Positions 19,867 through 28,583 of a stretch of DNA of 64,000 nt are shown here, in pieces. The stretch's first letter is position 1, and every line of letters starts with the position of its first letter. The DNA lies in contig CAVVZI010000006.1 in assembly GCA_963752815.1 (NCBI GenBank), positions 558,001 through 622,000 on the forward strand, read 5' to 3'. Position numbers and translations under genes: made by a program. The DNA is from Sva-07 sp963752815. GTDB taxonomy: Bacteria; Actinomycetota; Acidimicrobiia; Acidimicrobiales; Ilumatobacteraceae. The notes under the pieces were generated by a model. That model was given only the letters and a program-made list of their open reading frames with translations. It was not told the DNA's origin and searched no databases.

Positions 19867-20725
19867 AGACGGCAGCTCCATAGACGATGAGCCAGCACAG
19901 CCCGGTGAGCTGCAGCACCCGGTCGGAGGCGAAGACCTCCTCGGGCGCCGCGCCACGACCGGATTCGAGCACCAGCAGATAGCGGAACAAGGCGATCATC
20001 ATCGGCACGATCGTCAGCTCGTAGAGCGGCAGGTCCGAGGTGGACAGCGCCGCGGTCTCGAACGCCCAGACGCAGTAGCTGAGCAGGGCGCCGCCGAGGC
20101 TCACGGCGAGCAGGATGCGCAGGTACCCGATGTCGTACACGTCGAGCGTGGCGCGGGTACCCGCACCCTCGCCGACCTCGAGCAGCTCCGCGTAGCGCTT
20201 GCCGATGACGATGAACAGCGAGCCGAACGTGACGCAGAGGACGAACCAACGCGACATCGGCACGTCGACGGCCACCGCGCCGGCGGCCGCGCGGAGCACG
20301 AAACCGGCGGCGATGGTGACGATGTCGATCACGGCCACGTGCTTCAACCACACGGTGTAGAGCAGCGTGATCACGATGTAGAGCGCGATCACGGCCGGGG
20401 TCTGCCACCGTCCCGTGAGCGCGCTCAAGGCGAGACCGATGAGTGGCAGCGCGACTCCGGCCACGCGGGCCGCCGTGATGCTCAGTTCACCGGAGGCGAT
20501 CGGCCGGAAACGCTTGGTGGGGTGGATCCGGTCGGCCTTGACGTCGAGCAGGTCGTTCCAGAAGTAGATGCCGCTGGCGGCGAAGCAGAAGGCCACGAAC
20601 GTGACGATCGTGAGGACGAGTTCGTGGCGCTGGTCGAGGACGCCGGCGGCGCCGGGCGCGGCGAACACGAGCACGTTCTTCAGCCACTGCTTGGGCCTGG
20701 ATTCGCGCAGCAGTGCCCTGAACAT
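19856..20725 (-). CDS. Decaprenyl-phosphate phosphoribosyltransferase (UbiA family, Rv3806c-like)
   Basis: A 289-residue polytopic membrane enzyme that would transfer 5-phosphoribosyl from PRPP to polyprenyl phosphate, the first committed step to polyprenylphosphoryl-arabinose. The N-terminus MFRALLRESRPKQWLKNVLVF is characteristic of this branch of UbiA. The metal-binding motif NDLLDVKAD is at residues 57-65, followed by HPTKRFRPIASG; a second acidic motif region is YDIGYLRI. ATG 20725 matches the family start. The frame is open further upstream through the 29-bp repeats to 20845, but that extension reads as repeat-derived sequence. The neighbouring dprE1 and dprE2 support the call. Confidence 0.9.
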   Translation of the reverse strand: MFRALLRESRPKQWLKNVLVFAAPGAAGVLDQRHELVLTIVTFVAFCFAASGIYFWNDLLDVKADRIHPTKRFRPIASGELSITAARVAGVALPLIGLALSALTGRWQTPAVIALYIVITLLYTVWLKHVAVIDIVTIAAGFVLRAAAGAVAVDVPMSRWFVLCVTFGSLFIVIGKRYAELLEVGEGAGTRATLDVYDIGYLRILLAVSLGGALLSYCVWAFETAALSTSDLPLYELTIVPMMIALFRYLLVLESGRGAAPEEVFASDRVLQLTGLCWLIVYGAAVYAK

Positions 20726-20777
20726 GGCCGACGACGGTACCGGCTGGGGCGCGGCGATCCGGTGATCCGCCGGTTCG

Positions 20778-20839
20778 GTTCGTTTGGGGTCGGGGCCAGA
20801 ACGAACCGCGGTTCGTTTGGGGTCGGGGCCAGAACGAAC
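20778..20839 (+). repeat. Tandem pair of 29-bp element (locus 2)
   Basis: Two identical units, 20778-20806 and 20811-20839, with a 4-base CGCG spacer. Each starts GTTCGTT and ends AACGAAC around TGGGGTCGGGGCCAG. The pair fills the gap between the HAD phosphatase gene, whose stop codon starts at 20842, and the UbiA gene start. It differs from locus 1 at one position, CCAG instead of CCGG, in both units. Confidence 0.9.
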
Positions 20840-20841
20840 GG

Positions 20842-21448
20842 TCACGACGTGCCGATCCAGTGGCGCTCATCGGCGTCGGCGAGCAGCTCACGGTCGCCGG
20901 GCGAATCGCCGTAGGCGATCAGGTCGACCATGGCGCGTCCGCCGTGCGTGGTGTCGAGCCAGTCGTGCAGGCGACGGATCTTCTCCGGTCCACGGCAGTT
21001 CGGCCCGTCGAGTTCGCCCGTCAGCCTGCCGTCCGCCCCGACCGCGAGACGCGTCGCCAACGCCTGGTGGGCACCGAGGAGCACGGCGAGCGGCTCGACG
21101 TAGATCGCGTACGACGCCGACACGATCACCACCTGATCGCCGGCCTGCAGGTGGGCATCCAGACTGCGCACGGTGTCGCTGCGCATCCAGTTGGCTGTGG
21201 ACCATCGCCGCGAACTCCGCGGCTCGCGGCTCGACATCTCCGAGCGCACGACCGGCGAACGCCGCGTGCGACGCCAGCGCCTTGAACGCGTCGCGGTCGC
21301 GGCGGACGAGCGCCCGCGACACGTCGATGGGGTGGGCGGCGACGCCCGCGACGAGCCGCGGCGTTCCGGCCACCTGCCGGAGGAACGGCACCACGCAGTC
21401 ACGAGTGGTGAGCGTTCCGTCGAGATCGAACGCGGCGATGCGCGTCAC
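20842..21448 (-). CDS. HAD-superfamily phosphatase next to the DPA genes, one frame break
   Basis: About 201 residues after correction. Motif I (AAFDLDGTLTTRD, nucleophile Asp8 and acid Asp10), motif II (VVIVSASYAIYV) and motif IV (DLIAYGDSPGDRELL) define a PSP-like HAD-IB phosphatase. One extra base at 21193-21194 breaks the frame between AAMVHS and NWMRSDTVRSL. GTG 21448 overlaps the aroA stop (GTGA). It lies directly upstream of the UbiA phosphoribosyltransferase gene on the same strand, so a role as the phosphatase that removes the 5-phosphate from polyprenylphosphoryl-phosphoribose is attractive, though unproven. Confidence 0.82.
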
Positions 21449-22755
21449 GTGCGACGTGCCGGAATCGAGTCGAGCGCGTCCCAGAATCCGGGCCAGCTCT
21501 TCGAGACGACGGCAGGAGCGGACACCTCGATACCGTCGACGACGAGCCCCAGCAGCCCGAACGCCATCGCCAAGCGGTGGTCGTCGTGGGTGTGCAGGGT
21601 GGCGCCGTTGAGCAGGTCGGTCGGACGGATGACCAGTCCGTCGTCCTCGACGATCACCGCTGCGCCGGTCTTCGTGAGTTCGGCCGCGAGGTCGCCCAGC
21701 CGGTCGCTCTCCTTGCGCCGGATGAAACCCACACCGCTGATCCGCGTCGGGGTGACCGCCTGCGTGGCGACCACCGCGAGCGTGGGGACCAGATCGGACA
21801 TGTCGGACATGTCGATGTCGATCCCGCGCAGCGGGGTGTCGCGGCGGCGCATCACCACCGTGTCGGTGCCGGTGGACGTGATGCATCCCATCGACGCGAG
21901 CACCTCGGCGAAGCGGGCGTCACCCTGCACCGACTTCGACCCGAGCCCCCGCACGCAGACCGCGCCGCCGACCATCGCCGCAGCCGCCAGCGGGTAGCTC
22001 GCCGACGAGGCGTCCGGTTCGACCCGGAACTCCGTCGGCTCGTACACGCCGGGCTGGACCGCGATCCGCCGGCCGCTGATCTCCACCTCGCTCATGCCGA
22101 ACTCCCCCATCACCGCCTTGGTGATCTGCAGGTAGCTCGCCGACACCGGCGGGGTCGACAACCACAGATGCAGCCCGCCCGGAACGTGGGGGGCGATGAG
22201 CATCAGCGCGGTGACGTACTGGCTCGACACGTCGCCCGGCATCATCACGGCATCCGCGCCGCGCAACGGGCCTGACACGGTGACCGGGAGGTGTCCCCAC
22301 TCGTCCTGCGGTTCGACCGTGGCGCCGAGGGCGACGAGCGCATCGTGCAGGTGCTCCATCGGTCGGCTGCGCAACGGCGGTTCCCCGTCGATCGTGAACG
22401 GGCCGCCGTTCAGGGCAGCCAACGCCGTGACGAAACGCGAGGTCGTTCCGGCGAGCTTGGCCTGCAACGTGATCGGCCGGCGCGGGAGGACCCCGCCCGT
22501 GCCGACGACGTCGGCCCGCGTCCCCTCGTCCGTGTGGCGGAGCCTGATGCTGCAGCCCAGTGCTTCGAGACACGCGATGAGCGCCGTCGTGTCGTCGCCC
22601 GGTGCGACGCCCACGATCTCGCTCGTGCCGTCGACCAGCGCGGCACAGATCAGGGCGCGGTTCGTGATGCTCTTCGACGGAGGAACGGCGACATCGGCCA
22701 CCACCGGCCCGTCGGCGCGACGGATCGGGCGCACGTCGCGAGTCGAGGTGGTCAC
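21445..22755 (-). CDS. aroA: 3-phosphoshikimate 1-carboxyvinyltransferase (EPSP synthase)
   Basis: A 436-residue cytoplasmic enzyme that joins phosphoenolpyruvate to shikimate-3-phosphate in the shikimate pathway. Visible signatures are VPPSKSITNRALICAAL near the N-terminus, LAGTTSRFVTALAALNGG (substrate-binding TSR), and RRKESDRLGDLA with DHRLAMAFGLLG near the C-terminus. Length is normal. ATG 22755 overlaps the tyrA stop by 4 bases (ATGA), and it hands over to the HAD phosphatase by GTGA. The tyrA-aroA pair joins two steps of aromatic amino-acid synthesis. Confidence 0.97.
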   Translation of the reverse strand: MTTSTRDVRPIRRADGPVVADVAVPPSKSITNRALICAALVDGTSEIVGVAPGDDTTALIACLEALGCSIRLRHTDEGTRADVVGTGGVLPRRPITLQAKLAGTTSRFVTALAALNGGPFTIDGEPPLRSRPMEHLHDALVALGATVEPQDEWGHLPVTVSGPLRGADAVMMPGDVSSQYVTALMLIAPHVPGGLHLWLSTPPVSASYLQITKAVMGEFGMSEVEISGRRIAVQPGVYEPTEFRVEPDASSASYPLAAAAMVGGAVCVRGLGSKSVQGDARFAEVLASMGCITSTGTDTVVMRRRDTPLRGIDIDMSDMSDLVPTLAVVATQAVTPTRISGVGFIRRKESDRLGDLAAELTKTGAAVIVEDDGLVIRPTDLLNGATLHTHDDHRLAMAFGLLGLVVDGIEVSAPAVVSKSWPGFWDALDSIPARRT

Positions 22756-23814
22756 GACAGCGAATGCACGCCCGGCCGGAAGCCGCGGGCGATCAGGCCG
22801 CCGCGGAACATGTCGACCATCGACTGGTCGATCATGACCACCGCCACGCCACGGTTGCTCTCGACCACGTGAACCACCTCGAAGCTGGCGATGTTGACGC
22901 CGAGCTCGGCCGCCAGCGTGAACACCTCGGCGGCGGCGCCGGTGCGGTCGGGAATGGGGATCCGGACCTCGGCCATGTCCTCCGGGTGCACCACACGGGT
23001 GGGCAGGTTGGTGCGGGCCTGCCGGGCCGCCGTGAGCCGATCGAGCAGCGCCTCGCGGTCGTCATGGTGGATGATGTCGCGGACGCTCGCCAGACCCTCG
23101 ATCAGCTCGTCGAGCGCGCCAAGGATGGCCGGGCGATTCTCGGCGCAGATGTCGAGCCAGATGCCGGGCTGCCCGCTCGCCACCCGGGTCATGTCGCGGA
23201 ACCCGCCGGCAGCCAGCCGGAGCAACGCGGCGTGCTCCTCGGCGCGGGTGCTGGCGAGACCCATCAGGGTCGCCGCGGTGAGATGCGGCACGTGGCTGAC
23301 CACGGCGACGAGATGGTCGTGGCGTTCGGGTTCGATCGCCACCACGTCGGCGCCGAGCGCGCTGACCACACCCGCCACGGTGGCGAACGTGGCGTCGTCG
23401 ATGTCGGCGCCGGGCGTGAGGACCCAGACTGCCCCGACGAACATGTCGGCCTGGGCACCGTCGAGCCCGTCGAGTTCGCTGCCGGCCATCGGGTGGCCGC
23501 CGAGGAAGCGGGGATCGTCGATCGACCGGCACACGGAACCCTTGACGCTGCCGACATCGGTCACCACGCCGGCCGTCTCGGCGAGCGCTCGCTTGGCCTG
23601 GTCGGCGATCGCCAGGACCGGCACGGCCACGAACGTGATCACCGCGTCGGGATCGAGGTCGACGGCATCGATGACGCCGTTGCTCGCGGGCTGCGCTGAG
23701 CCGGACCGGATCGAGGTCGTCCCCGCTCACGTGCCAACCCTGGGCCCGCAGGCCGAGCGCGATCGACCCGCCGATCAGGCCGAGCCCGATCACGTTGGCA
23801 CGCTTGTCGATCAC
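22752..23814 (-). CDS. tyrA: Prephenate dehydrogenase with C-terminal ACT domain, one frame break
   Basis: About 353 residues after correction. It oxidatively decarboxylates prephenate in tyrosine synthesis. The NAD motif is at the N-terminus (VIGLGLIGGSIALGL), then VGSVKG, GGHPMAGSE, and a regulatory ACT-like domain in the last ~75 residues (IPDRTGAAAEVFTLAAELGVNIAS). The frame breaks at GGG 23688-23690: one base fewer gives LSAAASNGVIDAVDLD. GTG 23812-23814 overlaps the rluB stop (GTGA). The reading is otherwise intact, so I do not regard it as a decayed gene. Confidence 0.93.
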
Positions 23815-24614
23815 GTCGGGGAATCGTACTGGGGAGGATCTCCCGCCACGGCCTCGATCAGGCTGCGCCGCTCGGCGGCCTCCAGCTCACGCCAGGCGCC
23901 CGGTGCGAGCGTGCGGTCGCTCAGCGGGCCGATGCGCGTGCGGACCAACCGGGTCACGTTGTGCCCGACCGCTTCGAACATGCGGCGTACCTGGCGGTTC
24001 TTGCCCTCGTGGATCGTGATCCGCACGAGCCCGGGCTCGGGGTGCGACACCTTCGCCGGGGCGGTGATGCCGTCGTCGAGCTGCACCCCGTCACGCAGCT
24101 GCCGCAGCGCTCCGGGCGACACGCGCGCTGGAGTCACCTCGGCGAGGTACTCCTTGTCGACCCCGTGCGACGGGTGGGCGATGCGGTTGGCCAGGTCACC
24201 GTCGTTGGTCAACAGCAGCAGGCCCTCGGTGTCGGCGTCGAGCCGCCCCACCGAGAACACCCGCGGTTCGTGCGGGACGAGTTCGATCACCGTCGGGCGG
24301 CCGTGGGTGTCCTTGCTCGTCGTCACGACACCACGTGGCTTGTTCACGAGGTAGTACACGAGCCCCGGTTTCACTCCGATGGGCACACCGTCGACCTCGA
24401 CCAGGTCGTGATCGACCTCGACGCGGCGGCCGAGCACGGCGACCTCACCGTTGACGGTGACCCGTCCCGCGGCGATCAGGTCCTCGCACACCCGCCGGCT
24501 CCCCCACCCGGTGGCGGCGAGCACCTTCTGCAGCCGCTCGCCCGTGGGGAGTTGCGCGCTCTGCTCGGCCCACTGCTCCCAGAGCGGTGGCTCCGGCTCA
24601 GGATGCGGTGCCAT
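23811..24614 (-). CDS. rluB: Ribosomal large-subunit pseudouridine synthase B
   Basis: A 267-residue RsuA/RluB-family enzyme that isomerises uridine in 23S rRNA. An S4 RNA-binding domain is at residues about 25-85 (RLQKVLAATGWGSRRVCEDLI), followed by the catalytic domain with GRLDADTEGLLLLTNDG, whose first Asp is the catalytic residue, and HEGKNRQVRRMFEAVGH. Its start overlaps the end of scpB by 17 bases and it passes to tyrA by GTGA. The scpA-scpB-rluB order is standard in Actinobacteria and Firmicutes. Confidence 0.95.
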   Translation of the reverse strand: MAPHPEPEPPLWEQWAEQSAQLPTGERLQKVLAATGWGSRRVCEDLIAAGRVTVNGEVAVLGRRVEVDHDLVEVDGVPIGVKPGLVYYLVNKPRGVVTTSKDTHGRPTVIELVPHEPRVFSVGRLDADTEGLLLLTNDGDLANRIAHPSHGVDKEYLAEVTPARVSPGALRQLRDGVQLDDGITAPAKVSHPEPGLVRITIHEGKNRQVRRMFEAVGHNVTRLVRTRIGPLSDRTLAPGAWRELEAAERRSLIEAVAGDPPQYDSPT

Positions 24615-25275
24615 TGTCGGGGAATTCGGCGTCGGGCACCTCGCTGGCGGGACCTGGAGTGCCGACCTCGATGACCGGCGTGACCCGCAACCCGTCCTCG
24701 AGCGCTTCGACCACGTCGGCGCCCGGGATGAACTCGGCGATCGGCGGGAGGTCGTCGACCGAGTCGAGGCCGAGCCGCTCGAGGAACGTGGCCGTCGTGC
24801 CGTAGAGGATCGCCTGGCCCGGGCCGGTGTCGCGGGCGACCTCGTCGATGTAGCCGCGGGCCTGCAGCGTGCGCATCACGCCATCGGGGTCGACGCCGCG
24901 GATGGCGGCGACCTGGGCGCGGGAGATCGGCTGCTTGTACGCCACGATGGCGAGCGTCTCGAGCGCCGGACCGGACAACCGGGCCCGCTGGTCGTGCAGG
25001 AGGAAGCGCTCGACGTAGGGGGTCAGGTCGGCCGCGGTCTGGTACCGGTAGCCGCCGGCGACGCGGGCCAACTCGAAGCCGCGACCCTCGCTCTCGTAGT
25101 CGGCCGCCAGCTCGTCACACCAACGCTCGATCGACGCCGTCGGCTGCTCGATCAGCTGGGCCAGCAGTTCGGGCGGCACCGGGTCGTGCGCCACGAGCAC
25201 GATCGACTCGATCGCCCGTTTGAACTCGTGGACCTGCGCGGTGGTGTCGTCGTCCTCGAATGGCTGATCGGTCAT
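24598..25275 (-). CDS. scpB: Segregation and condensation protein B
   Basis: A 225-residue subunit of the SMC-ScpAB condensin complex, which compacts and segregates the chromosome. It carries two winged-helix domains; the conserved strip is ALETLAIVAYKQPISRAQVAAIRGVDPDGVMRTL, quoted here in part as LETLAIVAYKQPISR and IRGVDPDGVM. The C-terminal ~30 residues are Pro/Glu-rich and probably disordered. It starts 3 bases after scpA stops and overlaps rluB. Confidence 0.95.
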   Translation of the reverse strand: MTDQPFEDDDTTAQVHEFKRAIESIVLVAHDPVPPELLAQLIEQPTASIERWCDELAADYESEGRGFELARVAGGYRYQTAADLTPYVERFLLHDQRARLSGPALETLAIVAYKQPISRAQVAAIRGVDPDGVMRTLQARGYIDEVARDTGPGQAILYGTTATFLERLGLDSVDDLPPIAEFIPGADVVEALEDGLRVTPVIEVGTPGPASEVPDAEFPDNGTAS

Positions 25276-25278
25276 CGC

Positions 25279-26055
25279 TCAGCCATCGTAGGCGTCGACG
25301 AGGATCGCCTCGCCGTCGACGTCGGCATCCGCGCACCATTCGATCTCGATGTCACCGAACCGCTCGGGCTGGTCGATCTCGACCACTCCCTGCTTGAACA
25401 GTTCGAGCACGGCGAGGAAGCGGATGATCACCTCGATGCGGTCGACGAGGTCACCCGTGAGCCGCCGGAACGAGATCGTGCCCACGCGCGGGAGCTCGTC
25501 GAGCAGCTCGGCGACCGCATCGGCGACGGTGGTCGTGATCGGGTTGACGTGGAAGAGGTCGACCGTCGGGATCGGGCGGGGCGTGAGGGCGGCGATCGCC
25601 GCGTTGCGCAGCCGGGTGAGGCTCGTGCCTTCCAGCATGTCGGGCATCACGTCGGCGAAGCGCTCGTCGGGACCCACGAGACGCGGGAAGCTGCAGTCGG
25701 CATCCTCGGCGAGCCGGGCGAACACCGTGGCGACGTCCTTGAACGTCTTGGCCTCGAGCAGACGGGCGAGCAGCAGGTCGCGCTCCTCCCAGAGCGCGAA
25801 CTCGTCGTCGAGATCCATGTCGACCATGTTCGGCAGCAGCCGGCGGGCCTTCAGCTCGACCAGCGTGGCCGCGATGAGCAGGAAGCTGGTCGCCACGTCG
25901 AGGTCGAGATCGCGCATCTTGTCGATCTCGGCCAGGTAGGCGTCGACGATCGTGGAGAGGCTGACTTCGTAGATGTCGACCTGTTCGCGCAGGATCAGTT
26001 GGAGCAGCATGTCGAACGGACCCGTGTAGACGGGCGTGTCGACGTCGAAGGACAT
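25279..26055 (-). CDS. scpA: Segregation and condensation protein A (kleisin)
   Basis: A 258-residue kleisin that bridges the SMC heads. The N-terminal helical domain (YTGPFDMLLQLILREQVDIYEV, of which GPFDMLLQLI is the family hallmark) binds the SMC neck; the C-terminal winged helix (VIIRFLAVLELFKQGVVE) binds the SMC cap. ATG 26055 is the family start, and the frame remains open upstream without homology. It is the first gene of the scpA-scpB-rluB-tyrA-aroA run and diverges from trpS across 54 bases. Confidence 0.95.
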   Translation of the reverse strand: MSFDVDTPVYTGPFDMLLQLILREQVDIYEVSLSTIVDAYLAEIDKMRDLDLDVATSFLLIAATLVELKARRLLPNMVDMDLDDEFALWEERDLLLARLLEAKTFKDVATVFARLAEDADCSFPRLVGPDERFADVMPDMLEGTSLTRLRNAAIAALTPRPIPTVDLFHVNPITTTVADAVAELLDELPRVGTISFRRLTGDLVDRIEVIIRFLAVLELFKQGVVEIDQPERFGDIEIEWCADADVDGEAILVDAYDG

Positions 26056-26109
26056 GGGGGCACAAACTACCGAGTGGGTCGCCGCGATCGAGGTATACCC
26101 TCGTGCCCC

Positions 26110-27160
26110 GTGACCACCGCCACCCCGTCCCCCGCCACGGCCGACGCGACGGCCGCAGAGGTGCCGATCCGGGTCCTGTCGTGCATGCAGCCGACGGGCG
26201 ACGTGCATCTCGGCAACTACCTCGGAGCGCTGCGCAACTGGGTGGCCGGCCAGCACACGTGCGACGCGTTCCACGGCATCGTCGACCTGCACGCCCTCAC
26301 GGTCACCGAGACCCCCGGCATCGTCGGCGAACGCAACTCTGGAGCTGGCGGCCGTGCTCTTCGCGATCGGCCTCGACCCCGATGTGGCGACCGTGTTCGT
26401 CCAGAGCCACGTGCCCGAACACAACCAGTTGGGCTGGATCATGGAGTGCACGATGAGCTACGGCGAACTGTCACGGATGACGCAGTTCAAGGAGAAGACG
26501 GCCAAGCGCGAGCACCTCTTCATCTCCGCCGGGCTCTTCACGTACCCGGCGCTGCAGGCCGCCGACATCGTCCTCTACGACGCCCAACACGTCCCCGTCG
26601 GCGACGACCAGCGCCAGCACGTCGAGATCACCCGTGACGCGGCGATCCGCTTCAACCATCGCTTCGGCGACACGTTCGTGGTCCCGGAGGCCGTGATGCC
26701 GGCGTCCGGTGCCCGGGTGATGAGCCTGCAGGACCCGACCTCGAAGATGTCGAAATCCGACGAGTCCGAGGCCGGCTGTGTGTACCTGACCGACGAGCCC
26801 GCGGCGATCATGAAGAAGTTCAAGCGGGCGGTCACGGACTCCGAGACGGGTCCCGATGCCGTTCGGTTCGACCGGGCAGCCAAGCCCGGCGTGAGTTCCC
26901 TGCTGGAGATCAACGCCGCGGTCACCGGCCGCACGCCGCAGCAGGTGGCCGAGAGCCACGAACAGTACGGGTCGTTGAAGGTCGAGACCGGCGAGGCCGT
27001 CGTCGCCGAACTCGAACCGATCCGGCTGCGCTACCTCGAACTCATGGAGGACCGGGGCGAGCTGGCCCGCCTGCTCCGGGTCGGGTCGGGCAAGGCCCGC
27101 ACCGTCGCGTCGGCCACCCTCGATCGCGCCCACCGCGCCATCGGCATGCTCCCCGCCTGA
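26110..27160 (+). CDS. trpS: Tryptophanyl-tRNA synthetase, one frame break
   Basis: About 349 residues after correction. A class I synthetase that charges tRNA-Trp. The HIGH-type motif is within MQPTGDVHLGNYLGAL and the KMSKS loop is SKMSKSDESE. The frame breaks at the AA at 26335-26336: with one A the chain reads GERTLELAAVLFAIG. The start is GTG 26110. A TATACC box at 26094-26099 lies about 11 bases before the GTG, so the transcript could be nearly leaderless; no good -35 box is seen. I saw no T-box. A palindrome follows the stop by two bases. Confidence 0.95.
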
Positions 27161-27162
27161 GC

Positions 27163-27212
27163 GTTCTCGTGAACTTCTTGCGTACCCGCGTGCGCGAGAA
27201 GTTCACGAGAAC
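27163..27212. terminator. Palindromic hairpin after trpS
   Basis: Two 20-base arms (27163-27182 and 27193-27212) pair with one mismatch around a 10-base loop. The arms read GTTCTCGTGAACTTCTTGCG and its complement. There is no U-tract. It begins two bases after the trpS stop and ends 12 bases before the MATE gene start, so it probably ends trpS transcription or sits in the leader of the exporter mRNA. Confidence 0.7.
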
Positions 27213-27224
27213 GGCGTCATCCTG

Positions 27225-28520
27225 ATGGTTCTCCTGGGGCCGACCGACCGCCGGATCATCGCGCTGGGCATCCCCGCCCTCGGCACGCTCGCCGTCGAGC
27301 CGCTGTACCGCCTCGTCGACACGGCGATCGTCGGGCGCATCGGCACCGACGAGCTCGGCGGCGTCGCCATCGCCGTCACGGTGCTCACGCTCGTCGTCGC
27401 CGGCTCGAACTTCCTCACCTACGGCACGACCGAACGCGTCGCGCACCGGATCGGCGCCGGCCGCCCCGACGACGCGGCCGCAGTGGGCGTGCAGGCGATG
27501 TGGCTGGCGGTGATCGTCGGCGTGATCGCGGCACCGGTGCTGTTCGCCTTCGCGCCATTCCTCACGGCCCTGCTCGGTGCCGACGGTGCCGTCCACGTCG
27601 CGGCGGTCGAGTACCTGCGCATCGCCTCGCTCGGCATCCCCTTCGTGCTCCTCGCCCTCGGCGCCCAGGGCGTGCAGCGGGGGGCGTCCGACTATCGGAC
27701 GCCGCTCGTGATCCTCCTCGCCGCCAACGTCGTCAACCTCGTCCTCGCGCTGACGTTCGTCTACGTGCTCGACATGGGCCTGGCCGGGACGGCGTGGTCG
27801 ACCGTCATCGCCCAGGTCTGTGCCGGGCTCGCCTTCGTCGTGGTGATCAGGGGCCGGTTGACGCTCACCCGGCACCGGCGGCCGAGTTGGAACGGCATGC
27901 GGCCGTTGCTGAGCGCCGGTCGCTACCTGCTGCTGCGGGTCGGTTCGATCCTCGCCGTGTTCACGGGGGCCACCGCCCTGGCGGCCCGGGTCGACCCGCC
28001 GACGCTCGCCGCGCATCAGATCGCGGCGTCGATGTTCGCCTTCCTCGCGCTCACCCTCGACGCGCTCGCCGTCCCCGCCCAGACCCTCGTGGCCGAGGAG
28101 CTCGGCCGCGCCGACGGCGACGCGGCGGACCTGTCGTCACGGGTCGTGCGGCTCTCGCTGATGGCGGCGGCGGTGCTCGCGCTCGTGCTGGCCCTGCTCT
28201 CGTCGGTGCTCCCCCACGCCTTCACCGACGACCCCGCCGTGATCGAACGGGCCACCTCGGCGCTGCGCTACCTGGCACTGATGCTCCTGCCCGGTGCGAT
28301 CGCCTTCGCCCTCGACGGCGTGCTGATCGGCGCCGCCGACTACCGGTTCCTCGGTCGCGCCGCGTTGGCGTACCTGGTCGCGGTCGTCCCGATCGCCGCC
28401 GTGGTGATCGCCGTGCCGTCCCTGGGCCTCGCCGGGATCTGGATCGGTCTGATCGTCTGGATGACTCTGCGCGCCGTGTTCAACGCGCGCCGGGCGGCGC
28501 GGGTCCTGCCCCAGACGTAG
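27225..28520 (+). CDS. MATE-family multidrug/sodium antiporter (DinF/NorM-like)
   Basis: A 431-residue inner-membrane exporter with about twelve hydrophobic segments arranged as two homologous halves. The first half starts at IIALGIPALGTLAVEPLYRLVDTAIVG, which is the DinF-type signature (PLYRLVDTAIVGR); FLTYGTTERVAHRIGAG follows. The substrate is not predictable; relatives export cationic drugs or metabolites with Na+ or H+. ATG 27225 is placed just after a long hairpin, and a weaker hairpin follows the stop. Confidence 0.9.
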   Translation: MVLLGPTDRRIIALGIPALGTLAVEPLYRLVDTAIVGRIGTDELGGVAIAVTVLTLVVAGSNFLTYGTTERVAHRIGAGRPDDAAAVGVQAMWLAVIVGVIAAPVLFAFAPFLTALLGADGAVHVAAVEYLRIASLGIPFVLLALGAQGVQRGASDYRTPLVILLAANVVNLVLALTFVYVLDMGLAGTAWSTVIAQVCAGLAFVVVIRGRLTLTRHRRPSWNGMRPLLSAGRYLLLRVGSILAVFTGATALAARVDPPTLAAHQIAASMFAFLALTLDALAVPAQTLVAEELGRADGDAADLSSRVVRLSLMAAAVLALVLALLSSVLPHAFTDDPAVIERATSALRYLALMLLPGAIAFALDGVLIGAADYRFLGRAALAYLVAVVPIAAVVIAVPSLGLAGIWIGLIVWMTLRAVFNARRAARVLPQT

Positions 28521-28528
28521 TGGCCCAC

Positions 28529-28580
28529 GCCGAAAATGTCGATTCCGGCTCGCCGGCGGGCTGATCTCAACAAATTTCGG
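28529..28580. terminator. Imperfect hairpin between convergent genes
   Basis: Between the MATE gene (plus strand) and the HD-domain gene (minus strand), CCGAAAATG and AAATTTCGGGG can pair at the base. A short GC hairpin (CCGG at 28545-28548 with CCGG at 28553-28556) sits inside. Pairing is interrupted and I am less sure than for the other hairpins. Placement between converging genes fits a two-way terminator. Confidence 0.45.
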
Positions 28581-28583
28581 GGT

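Noticed and set aside
26056..26109. T-box leader before trpS
   Set aside because: The gap to scpA is only 54 bases, too short for a T-box, and no T-box sequence was seen.
24451..26637. A 728-residue plus-strand open frame
   Set aside because: It is antisense to scpB and scpA and rich in Arg, Asp and His as expected for a shadow frame. Only its end, from GTG 26110, is real (the start of trpS).
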